Assembly (NCBI GenBank): GCA_964563135.1
Contig: CAZLWV010000003.1
Location: forward strand, 1-64,000
DNA length: 64,000 nucleotides
Direction: 5' to 3'
Source of the DNA: JAAYAY01 sp964563135
GTDB lineage: Bacteria; Planctomycetota; Planctomycetia; Pirellulales; Thermoguttaceae
The notes below the pieces were generated by a model. That model was not told the DNA's origin and did no database searches. It saw only the letters and a list, made by a program, of their open reading frames with translations. Position numbers and translations under genes: made by a program. Positions 52,063 through 63,292 of the stretch are shown one piece after another. Each line of letters opens with the position of its first letter. The first letter of the stretch is position 1.

Positions 52063-52803
52063 CTACCAGCCGCGCTGATGGTTGTACGCTTGAAGCGTCG
52101 TGTAACTGCCATAGGCGAGCACACCAAACATGAGTCCCAGAAATAGGTTTTTCTGCGACAGGGCCACGAGCGCCGTGCAGCCACCGGCAACGATCGATAC
52201 GACCAGCGACCAGGTGATGCCGCGGCGCGGATGGATGGCGACGAGAACCTCACGGGCAATCTGACCTGCGGCGAGTGGATACACGGGGATCAGGTTCAGC
52301 ACTCCCCAGAGCATGCTGACCACCATGAGGTTCTGGAGCAGACTTGTGAGCCCCCAGGAGACCACCGTGTCGGCCGGCAAGACCATCGGCACCGGGCCGG
52401 CCAAACCCACCAGCAGGCTGTTGCCCGTGCCGACGAGAATCGCCGCAAGTACTGCCACGAAAAGAAATTGCGACGCAGGCCCGGCAAATGAGATCAATAC
52501 CTGGCCCAACGTGCCAACACGCGAGGCCTCCGACGAGTTGCTTGCGGTGAGGCCCCCGAAACCGTAGAGCGTGATCCATGGCCAGATTCCGTAGGCCCGC
52601 ATCGCCAGCGCATGGCCCATCTCGTGAATGAGGATCGAAACGAAAAACGCCACGACCCAGATGAGGAGTTCAACGCCCTGCGTATTCGGCTGCAGGCCGA
52701 GCAGCACAGCGATCAACCAGAAGAATGGATGAACCCGTACGGGAATGCCGAAGAGCTGGAAGTTCAAATCGCCGCCCGAGCGGGGTGGTTCGCCAAGTAG
52801 CAC
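52063..52803 (-). CDS. M50 (site-2 protease-like) membrane protein lacking an Asp ligand
   Basis: A 246-residue membrane protein of the M50 rhomboid-independent intramembrane protease family, with about six helices. HEMGH at residues 60-64 gives two His and the Glu of the zinc site. The usual third ligand in the NxxPxxPLDGG motif is missing: the sequence is NLIPVYPLAAGQI (170-182), so Asp is replaced by Ala178 and Gly by Ala179. Unless another residue binds zinc, it may be inactive. The codons GCC GCA are clear on the complement at 52267-52272. Proteases of this type cut transmembrane signals such as anti-sigma factors; no anti-sigma factor is nearby. Confidence 0.8.
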   Translation of the reverse strand: MLLGEPPRSGGDLNFQLFGIPVRVHPFFWLIAVLLGLQPNTQGVELLIWVVAFFVSILIHEMGHALAMRAYGIWPWITLYGFGGLTASNSSEASRVGTLGQVLISFAGPASQFLFVAVLAAILVGTGNSLLVGLAGPVPMVLPADTVVSWGLTSLLQNLMVVSMLWGVLNLIPVYPLAAGQIAREVLVAIHPRRGITWSLVVSIVAGGCTALVALSQKNLFLGLMFGVLAYGSYTTLQAYNHQRGW

Positions 52804-52967
52804 GAGGCCGACTCCTGGGTGCAGTCAGAAGGGAGCAATCCCTCAATTGTAGCATCTTCGGGCTAGGCTTTCGACGCGTCTGGTGCATGCTCTCCCACGG
52901 CCGGCCCCAGACCGCTCCACATCCGGTCGCCTCACCGCTCCAGGCATACGGCGGCCAGGCGGTCGCC

Positions 52968-54248
52968 TCAAGCGGTCATCCGCTCCGGTTTCGGTTCCGG
53001 CACGCTTGTTCCAAGAAAGTGGGGCCTGGCAAGCCTCATTTCCCGGTCTCGCAAGGCGCTCAGAATGTAGTCGGCGGCTCGGGCGGCCGCGCCGCCGTGC
53101 CCCACCTCCGTCCGCAGCTTCTCCAGCTCAGACACCCGTTGTCTTCGAGCCTCATCGTCGGTGAGCCAGCGAACGATATGGGCCGCCACCTGCGCCGACT
53201 TGTCCTCGCAGGCCAGATACTCCGGAAACAAGACACGGTCCGCATCGGGCTGCGACGGATCGAAGGGGGTCACGTCTTCCGGGAATAGCTCGTCGGCAGT
53301 CAGCAGGTTGACTAGCGTGATGTACTTCACCTTGCGGAAGAACTTCTGCACGAAGAACTCCAGCGGCGTGATCCTGTATTGGATCACGGTCGGCTTGGCG
53401 TGGTACAGCAGTTCCAGAGAGACAGACCCTGACACCGCCATGCAGCAATCAGCCAGATGAATCAGTTCCGGGGTCTTTCCGACGTGAACTTCCGCCTCGA
53501 TGCCCCGTTGCACGAGCATTTTTCGGACCCGATGGGCATGTTTCTCGCGAAACGGCGATACGGCAAACCGCACCCCCGGCACCTGCTGACGCACCTTCTC
53601 CGCGGCGTCCAGAAACGCCGCAAGATTCTTCTCGACTTCCTGGGTCCGGGAACCTGGCAGGATGGTCACCAGTGGTCCCGGCCGGCTGCGATACTGCTCG
53701 AGAAACCCCTCATCGAGCGGCAGACGTTCCACCTCGTCAAAATAGGGATGGCCGATGAACGTTGCGTTGCACCCATGCTTCTGGAACCATTCGGCCTCGA
53801 ACGGCAGTGCTGCCAGAATGTGATCCACGAAACGGCGCATCTTCTTGATTCGCCACTGGGCCCACGCCCAGATCTGCGGCGGTGTGTAGTAAAAGACGGG
53901 GACACCGTGCACTTTCGCGCGACGGGCAATCCACCAATTGAAGCCCGGGTAATCGATCAAGACCACGGCGTCGGGGCGATGATGGCGGAAGAAGCGATCG
54001 GCACGGCTCACCAGCCCCCAGAATTTGTGCAGATTCACAAGCACCCGAAACAACCACATGACCGCCAGCGCCGTCAGATCCGTATGCAAGTGGCAGCCAG
54101 CCTCCGCCATTTTCGGACCGCCATATCCCATGCACTCGATATCCGGGTGCCGGGCCTTGAGTTGCCGGATCAGATTGGCGCCGTGGATATCGCCGCTGGG
54201 CTCACCCACGCTGAAGAAGATCCGCAACGGCCTGCGATTCCGTTCCAT
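52968..54248 (-). CDS. lpxB: lipid-A-disaccharide synthase
   Basis: A 426-residue GT-B glycosyltransferase that joins UDP-2,3-diacylglucosamine to lipid X to form the lipid A disaccharide at the inner membrane. FFSVGEPSGDIHGANLI, GYGGPKMAEAGC, DYPGFNWWIARRAK, YYTPPQIWAWAQWR and LPGSRTQEVEKNL follow the family throughout; VSGSVSLELLYHAKPTV is the nucleotide-sugar region. A start at 54365 would add a Ser-rich 39-residue tail with no family likeness, so 54248 is preferred. No other lpx gene is in the window. Its presence supports an LPS-bearing outer membrane. Confidence 0.94.
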   Translation of the reverse strand: MERNRRPLRIFFSVGEPSGDIHGANLIRQLKARHPDIECMGYGGPKMAEAGCHLHTDLTALAVMWLFRVLVNLHKFWGLVSRADRFFRHHRPDAVVLIDYPGFNWWIARRAKVHGVPVFYYTPPQIWAWAQWRIKKMRRFVDHILAALPFEAEWFQKHGCNATFIGHPYFDEVERLPLDEGFLEQYRSRPGPLVTILPGSRTQEVEKNLAAFLDAAEKVRQQVPGVRFAVSPFREKHAHRVRKMLVQRGIEAEVHVGKTPELIHLADCCMAVSGSVSLELLYHAKPTVIQYRITPLEFFVQKFFRKVKYITLVNLLTADELFPEDVTPFDPSQPDADRVLFPEYLACEDKSAQVAAHIVRWLTDDEARRQRVSELEKLRTEVGHGGAAARAADYILSALRDREMRLARPHFLGTSVPEPKPERMTA

Positions 54249-54541
54249 AACCGTGTTCCTCTCAACGGCCCTGCGTGATGATACCGGGCCCCAAGTCATC
54301 CAAATCCGGGCAGTTGTCGATCGCGACGCCGTTTTGCTCCCCGCAGAAGAACTGCTTGATGACACTCTTCATCAGAGTCGCCGGGACCCCGGTTGCCGGA
54401 GTTGAACGGACTCTGGACAATCAACTGCGGAGGCAAGCTGCGTCGTCGACGCAGTATCCCACAACATAACCTGCGACGAAAGTGCAGTTTCCTCGGTCAG
54501 AACCTGTTGGCCAGAGGCGACTTGCGTGCAGGAAACGGCCC

Positions 54542-55954
54542 TCACGGCTCCCGCAGCACCAGCGCCGGATCCTGAACGACGGCGGCCATCGTGGGCAGGT
54601 AGCTGGCCAGCGCCGCCAGGAGCGGCGCGCCCAGCACGGTATACAGAAAGACCTCCAGCCGCGGTGCGAACTGGTCGGCTCCTACCCGTAATGCCGATTC
54701 GCCCAGGGTCTGTCCAAGGACCGTTCCCAGTCCAAAGCCCGTCAGACCGCCAAGCAACCCCAACAGAACGGCCTTGCCCAGCAGCAGCGTCACGATGGTT
54801 CCGGTTCCTTTGCCCAACGCCCGCAGCACGCCGATCTCCGTCCGCCGCTCCCGCACGTTCGCCAGGGCCAGCAGTCCGACCCAGATCGCGGCGGCCAGCA
54901 CAACCAGCGGAGTGATCACGTCGGAAAGAGTGATCAGAAGCCTTTCGAGCTGCCCTCGCGATGCGGCCATCTCGGCAAAGTCCGCCTTGCGTTCCTCCAG
55001 GATCCTCTCGCGCTGTTCGAGGTTCCTCTGCATTTCGCCGAGCACCTGGGAACTGCTCTCTTCGACGGCGTCGCGCTGTTCGGCTCGGGCGAGAAACTTG
55101 GTGCGAAACTCCGTCACGCGGGCCTCGGGCAGCACCGCTTCGAGTTGAGCCCGAATCTTGCCGCGATCCGACTCCGCGCAGTGACAGTTCAGGGCCAGAA
55201 TCTGGTTGACCCGCTCTGGCTTGTCGAGGAGTTGCTGGGCATCGGTGAGGTGGGTGATGATCGAGATATCATCCTTGCTCCCCTGTTCCGGCAGAATCTG
55301 AGCGATCTTGAACTGTTTTGCTTTGTCGGAATCGCGAACAGGAATCTCGATCGTCTCACCAACGCTGCGGCCTACGCCGAGTTCGGAACCCAGAAAGACG
55401 GTCCCCGGCTCGATAATGTAGCCCAGGGGCGCCTTCTTGCGCATGTGCGATTGCGTCGCCTCCGGGGCGTAGCCGACGAGCAGCACCTTGCGTTGCTGCC
55501 AGTCGATCTTTCCCTGCAGGGTGGCCACGATGTGGGTGACCATGGTCAAGTCCTGATTGCCCGCCAACCGATCCACGTACTCCTGCGGCATATCGACCGC
55601 GGCATAGTCGGAAGCCCAGAAGTCCGCCATGTTCGTGTCGCGATGGACGATGAGAAGGTTGAACCCAAGGCCGAGAGTGACCTTACGCGTTGTCTCATTC
55701 AGCTCGTCCAGCCTGGTCTTCGTCTCCTCCTCGACCCGTCTCATTCCCTGGCGAATCTCGACAACCCCCGCCTCCGACTCATCGATCCTGGCCTGCCACT
55801 GCGACACCAGTTGCTGGGTCTGGCCCTGATACCCTTCCACCAGCATCGGCCCGGCCACAAACAGCGCCACAGCCACCATCATGGCCGACAGGCTCAGGAC
55901 AAAATTCAGTTTCCTGAATGCAATCTCGGCCAGGAGGATTCGAAAGATGTTCAT
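54542..55954 (-). CDS. FtsX-type ABC transporter permease without a nearby ATPase
   Basis: A 470-residue permease. An N-terminal membrane segment (FVLSLSAMMVAVALFVAGPML) precedes a long extracytoplasmic region, partly coiled coil (SQWQARIDESEAGVVEIRQGM, and EMQRNLEQRERILEERKADFAEM), and a C-terminal FtsX core with three helices (RLLITLSDVITPLVVLAAAIW, RERRTEIGVLRALG, VTLLLGKAVLLGLLGG). The start at 55954 is chosen because the membrane segment follows directly. No ATPase gene is adjacent; the LolD-type ATPase in this window is 44 kb away. Cargo is unknown. Confidence 0.82.
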   Translation of the reverse strand: MNIFRILLAEIAFRKLNFVLSLSAMMVAVALFVAGPMLVEGYQGQTQQLVSQWQARIDESEAGVVEIRQGMRRVEEETKTRLDELNETTRKVTLGLGFNLLIVHRDTNMADFWASDYAAVDMPQEYVDRLAGNQDLTMVTHIVATLQGKIDWQQRKVLLVGYAPEATQSHMRKKAPLGYIIEPGTVFLGSELGVGRSVGETIEIPVRDSDKAKQFKIAQILPEQGSKDDISIITHLTDAQQLLDKPERVNQILALNCHCAESDRGKIRAQLEAVLPEARVTEFRTKFLARAEQRDAVEESSSQVLGEMQRNLEQRERILEERKADFAEMAASRGQLERLLITLSDVITPLVVLAAAIWVGLLALANVRERRTEIGVLRALGKGTGTIVTLLLGKAVLLGLLGGLTGFGLGTVLGQTLGESALRVGADQFAPRLEVFLYTVLGAPLLAALASYLPTMAAVVQDPALVLREP

Positions 55955-56074
55955 TGAGCCACGGCTCCGGGGATACGGTTCATGGTGAACAACCTTCCTG
56001 CCATTATCAGAGACTGCCTGGCACCGGGCAAGGTCGACAAGCCGTTGCCGCACGGCCGCATGGCCGCCGCCAGA

Positions 56075-56887
56075 TCACGGGCCCTCGCGAAGCAAGAACC
56101 TCTGCAGGCCATCCAGATCGTCGGTGTTGATCATGTCGACGCCCGACGCCCGCAGCTCTCGCCACACGGCTTCCAGGTCGGGCGTGGCCCAAAACCGCAG
56201 CCGCCGTCCCGATTCGTGCACCCGCTCGACAATCCCCGACAACTTCTCCCGCTCCTGTTGCGGAATCGAGCCTTTACCGTTCCACTTGAAATGGCGAAAC
56301 CAGTGATCGCTGATCAGGGGCATGAGATCGGGCGGTACGGCAGAATCCAGATCGATCATCCGCCCGTCAATTCCCGCATATCGAGGCAACGTCCTGGTGA
56401 TCTGGTCCACCGGGCAGTTTCCGCTGATGACCGCCGTCACCGGGCCTTCAATCAGACGCCCCTCCTCCACTCGCGTCAGTATCTCCTTGTACTGGGCGAG
56501 CTTCTGGTGAAGCACGCTCCATGTCGCGGGGCCATCGGTCTTGATATCGATCAGAAGGGTCACCGCCGGACCGCCGACATACACGTGGCCGCCATGGGTT
56601 TGAATGCGTGCCGCCAGCGGAGCCAGGTAAAGCGATTCCAGGGTTCGTTCCGGCGCCAGTTCCGATCGGTCGTGGCCGACCAGGAGCTGCCCGTCGACCA
56701 GGAAGATGTCGGCCTCAACTCCACAGAATCCATGGTCCAACGCATCGAGCAACGGCCGAGGGTGATGGTAGTCGTTGTGGGCGTGGGCATGGGGAAGCGG
56801 CGTCGGCTGCCGTTCGGCACCGGTTGCGGGACACATTCCCAACACCACGCACACGGCAAGGTCAAAAGCAATCGCTCGTCTGGTCAC
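56075..56887 (-). CDS. GDPD/PLC-like phosphodiesterase, exported
   Basis: A 270-residue protein with a signal peptide (AIAFDLAVCVVLGMCPATGA) and a PLC-like phosphodiesterase barrel of the glycerophosphodiester phosphodiesterase/Aim6 type. AHAHNDYHHPRPLLDALDHGFCGVEADIFLVDGQLLVGHD carries the two His and the Glu/Asp of the metal site; GVDMINTDDLDGL is the C-terminal strand. It probably cleaves phosphodiesters in the periplasm; the substrate is unknown. The start is GTG at 56887. It lies between the CYTH gene and the permease, with short gaps. Confidence 0.78.
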   Translation of the reverse strand: MTRRAIAFDLAVCVVLGMCPATGAERQPTPLPHAHAHNDYHHPRPLLDALDHGFCGVEADIFLVDGQLLVGHDRSELAPERTLESLYLAPLAARIQTHGGHVYVGGPAVTLLIDIKTDGPATWSVLHQKLAQYKEILTRVEEGRLIEGPVTAVISGNCPVDQITRTLPRYAGIDGRMIDLDSAVPPDLMPLISDHWFRHFKWNGKGSIPQQEREKLSGIVERVHESGRRLRFWATPDLEAVWRELRASGVDMINTDDLDGLQRFLLREGP

Positions 56888-56935
56888 TTGTGACTCCTCG
56901 GGGCTGCTTTTTGGGTTTACCTGCCGGGTGTTCGG

Positions 56936-57484
56936 CTACTCTTCCAGCAGAAGCTCCAGGTAGCTTCGGCGCTCGGAAGTGGAGAAACCAAGTTCGGCAG
57001 CCAGTGCCGCCAGGTGGGCCTTGGCCTGCTCGACGCCGTGCTCGTCCGACTCGATCTCCAGTTCCACGAAGGTCCCCACACAGTCTACGTCGTCGAGGGT
57101 CAGGACGACGGCTTGGCCGTGCCAGGCAATATCCGCTCTTCGCCGCATCTTGCGAATCTCGGCCACTGCCTGAAATCCCAGGACTCCCAGAAGCTCCCGC
57201 CAACGGTCCGGCGTGCCCGCTTCATCGCCCAGAAACAGTTCGATCTCCTGCCGCGTCTTGGTCGTCTGATCGATCTTGGGCCCCTTGTAGGTGATCCATG
57301 TGCGTTTGCCCTTGCGGCGGATCCGCAGAGCCTCGTCGGTCTCGGCAAAATTGCGGACGGGATGGGCGAAGTACAGATCCAGTTCCTCGGCCGCTGGCCC
57401 GATCTTGGCGTTCATGGTGGCCAGCTTTGCCTCCACGCCTTCGAATCCTGCCACGGGGTGCTTCTGCTCGACTTCGTATCTCAC
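56936..57484 (-). CDS. CYTH-domain protein (class IV adenylate cyclase / thiamine triphosphatase fold)
   Basis: A 182-residue CYTH protein. The signature ExExK appears as YEVEQKHPV; RIRRKGKRTWITYKGPK and RQEIELFLG carry the phosphate-binding basic residues of the triphosphate tunnel; VLTLDDVDCVGTFVELEIE completes it. The family includes class IV adenylate cyclases, thiamine triphosphatases and inorganic triphosphatases; the thiamine-synthesis fusion encoded next door makes a thiamine-triphosphatase role tempting but unproven. The start is GTG at 57484. Confidence 0.85.
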   Translation of the reverse strand: MRYEVEQKHPVAGFEGVEAKLATMNAKIGPAAEELDLYFAHPVRNFAETDEALRIRRKGKRTWITYKGPKIDQTTKTRQEIELFLGDEAGTPDRWRELLGVLGFQAVAEIRKMRRRADIAWHGQAVVLTLDDVDCVGTFVELEIESDEHGVEQAKAHLAALAAELGFSTSERRSYLELLLEE

Positions 57485-57605
57485 ACCTGGTCCTTTCCGG
57501 ATCGGTCCGCATTGACTGCCCGTCCGACAACTCCCGCAGCGAAACGCTTGCCAGTCGGATCGGCAATCGTCGAAGCGTAGAAGGCGTCTGTGTCGAGATG
57601 GAGAA

Positions 57606-59288
57606 TCATCGGACCGCCTTCAACCGCTCGAGAAGTCCACGAGCGGCATCGGCCGGATCCGCGGCCGCAACGACCGCTCCACTGACAGCCACCCGGCTGA
57701 CGCCGGTCGCCAACACCTGGGCCACATTCCTGCTGTCGATCCCGCCGATCGCAAATGCCGGCAAACGGATCTCGCTCGCTACGTTCCTGGCAAACTCCAG
57801 ACCAGGGAATTCAGAGAAGGTCTTCGTTCCGGAAGGGAAGATCGGCCCCACACCAAGATAGCTGGCTCCGTCCAAGACAGCCTGGCGGGCCTCGTCGATC
57901 CTGTGCGTTGAGACCCCCACAAGCATCCGCGGCCCGACAATCTGTCGTACCTGGCGAACCGAGAGCTCTTCCTGCCCGACATGAACTCCATCCGCCCCGG
58001 CCAGCACGGCCAGATCGGGCCGGTCATTCATGATGAACAGCGTGTCGCCGCACCGCGTCATGTCGGCGACGGCCGACGGCTGATCGCACGTGAAATCCCG
58101 CAGTCGGCGAGCCCGGTCCAGCAGTTCCCGGTCGCGGAGTGTCTTGTCGCGCAACTGGATCACGCCAACACCCGTCTTCACGAGCGACACAACAAGCCTT
58201 TCGAACGCGTCGACGCTCGAGCGGCCGTCCACGAGCACATACAGTCTCGCTCCAGCCATCCGTGCCAGCCCATCGACCGTGCCCTGCACCGCCTTGTGGA
58301 GCGTGTAGCTTTCATATCGAAGCTGTTCGATAGCCGAAGCGGGGAAAATATTGCCTATTTTGCTAAACTCCTCCAAACTCCGCAGCGATTCCTGCAGACG
58401 TGTGAAGTTCGCTGTGAGCACGTCATCGGAATCACGACGGAGCTGCTCGGCCGTCGTGCTCAGGCTGGTGCCGACGTCAGCTTGGGTATCGCGTGTGGCC
58501 AGGCGCTCTGTCGTGGAAATGCCGGCCAGCGCCGAGGTCAGCCCGTGACGGAGCACCTTCAGCCGCTCGGTCAAGTGCTGGTCGTCGAGTACGAACCGGA
58601 CATAGTCTTCGACCACCCGCAGGGCCTCACGAGCACGGTTCGCCGAGGCGTCAAGCAGTCGCAGGAGGTCTGCCTGCCCTGCCGGCGGTTCTCCGGGCAA
58701 CCTGCAGGATTCGACGATTGACACAACTTCTTCGCTAGAATGAGTTTCTGACAAATGGCTCTCTTCGGATCGAGTGCGACGTTCTGGCGACCACTGTTCC
58801 ATTTCGAGCGGTTCAATCGTCAGACCGTATTGCCGCAGGATCTCGTCGCGAAGTGCCCGGGCATTGAGTCCGTGTTGCCGCAACCAGCAGCCCACCTCGT
58901 CGTCGCTGGCAGCCAGTCCCAACAGGAGATGCTCGGTTGCCAGCATCAGGGGGCGTGGCAAGTCGGCCAGCCAATCGCAGGCAATACCGATCGCCGTCTG
59001 CATTTCCGGCGAGAACCGGGGAACCAATTCCTCCCAGGGTGTCTCTTGATCTACGGAGTCGCGATCGGGATCAAGCGTTTGCTCCTGCCGAAGGGCTGGC
59101 CACTGCGACTGGACAGCGGAGGCCTGAATGTTCAGGGATCGAAGGAGAATTGCCGCCCGACACTCCGGCTCCAACAACAGGCCGAGTAGCATGGCCGGAG
59201 CGCGGAGAACGCAGCCGGGGCCATCCAGCGTCCAGCGACCGGCTGCCTGAACGGCTCGTCTCGTTGCAGCAGTCAATTCGATGTCCAT
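57606..59288 (-). CDS. thiE: Clp_N - ThiD2 - thiamine-phosphate synthase fusion
   Basis: A 560-residue three-part protein. Residues 1-155 are two Clp N-terminal repeats (APAMLLGLLLEPECRAAILLRSLNI; LATEHLLLGLAASDDEVGCWLRQHGLNARALRDEIL), close to repeats in the ClpC of this window. Residues about 205-345 match ThiD2, which is fused to ThiE in some bacteria (LLDASANRAREALRVVEDYVRFVLDDQHLTERLKVLRH). Residues about 347-560 are thiamine-phosphate synthase, joining HMP-PP and thiazole phosphate: VIQLRDKTLRD, NDRPDLAVLAGADGVHVGQEELS and YLGVGPIFPSGTK. The ATG at 59288 is preferred over 59357 since the Clp repeats begin directly after it. It is transcribed away from clpC. Confidence 0.88.
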   Translation of the reverse strand: MDIELTAATRRAVQAAGRWTLDGPGCVLRAPAMLLGLLLEPECRAAILLRSLNIQASAVQSQWPALRQEQTLDPDRDSVDQETPWEELVPRFSPEMQTAIGIACDWLADLPRPLMLATEHLLLGLAASDDEVGCWLRQHGLNARALRDEILRQYGLTIEPLEMEQWSPERRTRSEESHLSETHSSEEVVSIVESCRLPGEPPAGQADLLRLLDASANRAREALRVVEDYVRFVLDDQHLTERLKVLRHGLTSALAGISTTERLATRDTQADVGTSLSTTAEQLRRDSDDVLTANFTRLQESLRSLEEFSKIGNIFPASAIEQLRYESYTLHKAVQGTVDGLARMAGARLYVLVDGRSSVDAFERLVVSLVKTGVGVIQLRDKTLRDRELLDRARRLRDFTCDQPSAVADMTRCGDTLFIMNDRPDLAVLAGADGVHVGQEELSVRQVRQIVGPRMLVGVSTHRIDEARQAVLDGASYLGVGPIFPSGTKTFSEFPGLEFARNVASEIRLPAFAIGGIDSRNVAQVLATGVSRVAVSGAVVAAADPADAARGLLERLKAVR

Positions 59289-59597
59289 GACCCTAATCTC
59301 GCAAATATCCCCACCCTTGGCAACAGACGACGGATTGGCGGCAAAACGGGCCTGCAAAGGTTGGGACAGTTTTTCCGCAGTTGCGGAGATACAAGGAAGT
59401 GACAGAAAGACAGCCGGGGCTCTTGGGGGCGCTGGCAGATTACCCTGTCGAGCGGCTTATCCCTGAACTCCCAACCTGCTCCCTCGACCTAAACCAAACA
59501 GGCGACGTTACTTGCCTTGATTCAACGGATGCGGAGGGCTACAATTGCGTACCTGACATTTGTCATCACTGCCAGGGAACCGACGGAGCGACTCGCC
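59289..59597. other. divergent region between the ThiE fusion and the membrane/TPR gene
   Basis: 309 bases. It holds the forward promoter at 59517-59545. No gene is supported; a forward frame at 59281-59466 has no motifs. Confidence 0.45.
59517..59545 (+). promoter_or_regulatory. sigma70-like promoter of the membrane/TPR gene
   Basis: TTGATT (59517-59522), a 17-base spacer and TACAAT (59540-59545). Transcription would begin near 59552, 46 bases before the ATG at 59598. Confidence 0.5.
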
Positions 59598-60164
59598 ATG
59601 GGCAGGACCCCGATATTGGCCTACATTTGGCCCGGACTGCCAACCATACTTGCCACGGGAAGCTGGCTCGGGTTGGTGTGGGCAGTCGTTTTTGCGGTGC
59701 TCATTAACCTGCTCGTTTTGGCTTCCCTGTGGTGGCCGGAACTTTTCGGAACCTTCACACCGCATGTCCGTAATGGACTATGGCTGGCAACGGCGATTTT
59801 CTGGGGTGGGGCAACGATCGTATCGCTGAAGACCATGCGAGGTCCGAATCCGGAGGAAGACTCGGCTGGAGAGGCCACCTTTGGGGATGCAACGAAATTG
59901 TATCTCCGTGCAGATTGGTTCGGGGCGGAGCGGATCCTCGTGGATCTGCTTCGGAAGAATCCTCGCGATGTCGATGCCGGGCTCATGCTGGCCACTCTGT
60001 GGCGTCATACCGGCCGGCTGGACGAAGCGTCGCAACAACTGGACCGATTAGAACTGTTCGACGGAGCACGCAAGTGGCTCCTCGAAATCCACCAGGAACG
60101 AATGCGTCTGCAGGAAGCCGCAAAACCGCCCGAAATCGTGATCGAAGCCAGCCAGGCCGCTTGA
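59598..60164 (+). CDS. membrane protein with TPR-like C-terminal domain
   Basis: A 188-residue protein. Two hydrophobic helices fill the N-terminal half (IWPGLPTILATGSWLGLVWAVVFAVLINLLVLASLW; NGLWLATAIFWGGATIVSL); the rest is a soluble helical region with a TPR-like pair of repeats (LYLRADWFGAERILVDLLRKNPRDVDAGLMLATLWRHTGRLDEASQQLDRL). The start at 59598 is preferred over 59517, which lies in the promoter. The function is not known. It precedes clpC by 230 bases. Confidence 0.75.
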   Translation: MGRTPILAYIWPGLPTILATGSWLGLVWAVVFAVLINLLVLASLWWPELFGTFTPHVRNGLWLATAIFWGGATIVSLKTMRGPNPEEDSAGEATFGDATKLYLRADWFGAERILVDLLRKNPRDVDAGLMLATLWRHTGRLDEASQQLDRLELFDGARKWLLEIHQERMRLQEAAKPPEIVIEASQAA

Positions 60165-60394
60165 GGGGCGATAGCGGTGTTCAAAAGAAAGTTGGACTCC
60201 TTCACGGGACTTACACTTTTTGCGATATATGATTCATTGAGATTTGCTGCGATTGTCGTTACCCGTCTTTCGCCAACGCTGAAACCAACCGAAACAGCCA
60301 GACCATATGGCTTGGGAGCATCGACTCCCCCACACGAGCGGGTCTCTTGGCATTTGTCCAGGCCGCGGAAATGATGTAGCAGAGAGAAGCAAAG

Positions 60395-62947
<2,553 letters not shown>

Positions 62948-62980
62948 GAGCCGATTGCCCCCTCCAACGCGGTATTTCGC

Positions 62981-63024
62981 GAGACGCCCTCGGATCCCCA
63001 ATCCGGGTGGCGTCTCTTGTTTTC
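62981..63024 (+). terminator. intrinsic terminator of clpC
   Basis: GAGACGCC (62981-62988) pairs with GGCGTCTC (63009-63016), with an inner CGGAT (62991-62995) and ATCCG (63001-63005), followed by TTGTTTTC at 63017-63024. Confidence 0.75.
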
Positions 63025-63078
63025 CCGCATGTCCCTCTCGGGAGGGTCGATCCTTCTTCTCCATACCCCCAAGTCAGC

Positions 63079-63108
63079 TTGACCGGCAAACTTCTCTCAA
63101 GCCATAGA
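63079..63108 (+). promoter_or_regulatory. weak promoter candidate for the MlaE-type gene
   Basis: TTGACC (63079-63084) followed after 18 bases by CATAGA (63103-63108), three of six -10 matches. It would give a leader of about 175 bases. Confidence 0.3.
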
Positions 63109-63292
63109 CTTTTCCCGACGAAATTACCTACTGCGTTACTCTGTCCGGCAGCCGCGCAAGCACCGCGGTCACGGGCTCCAGACCGATGCCCGGCAAGTAC
63201 TCCCCTTCTGCCGGGCAATGAGCACGATAGCCGTCCGTTTTGCGGCGGCAAGGTATGTCACCCAACAGGGATTGTTCTGGTTTTCTCGCAAC

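Larger units (their letters stand above)
62948..63292. other. region between clpC and the MlaE-type gene
   Basis: 345 bases holding the clpC terminator (62981-63024) and a promoter candidate (63079-63108). No gene is supported. Confidence 0.5.
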
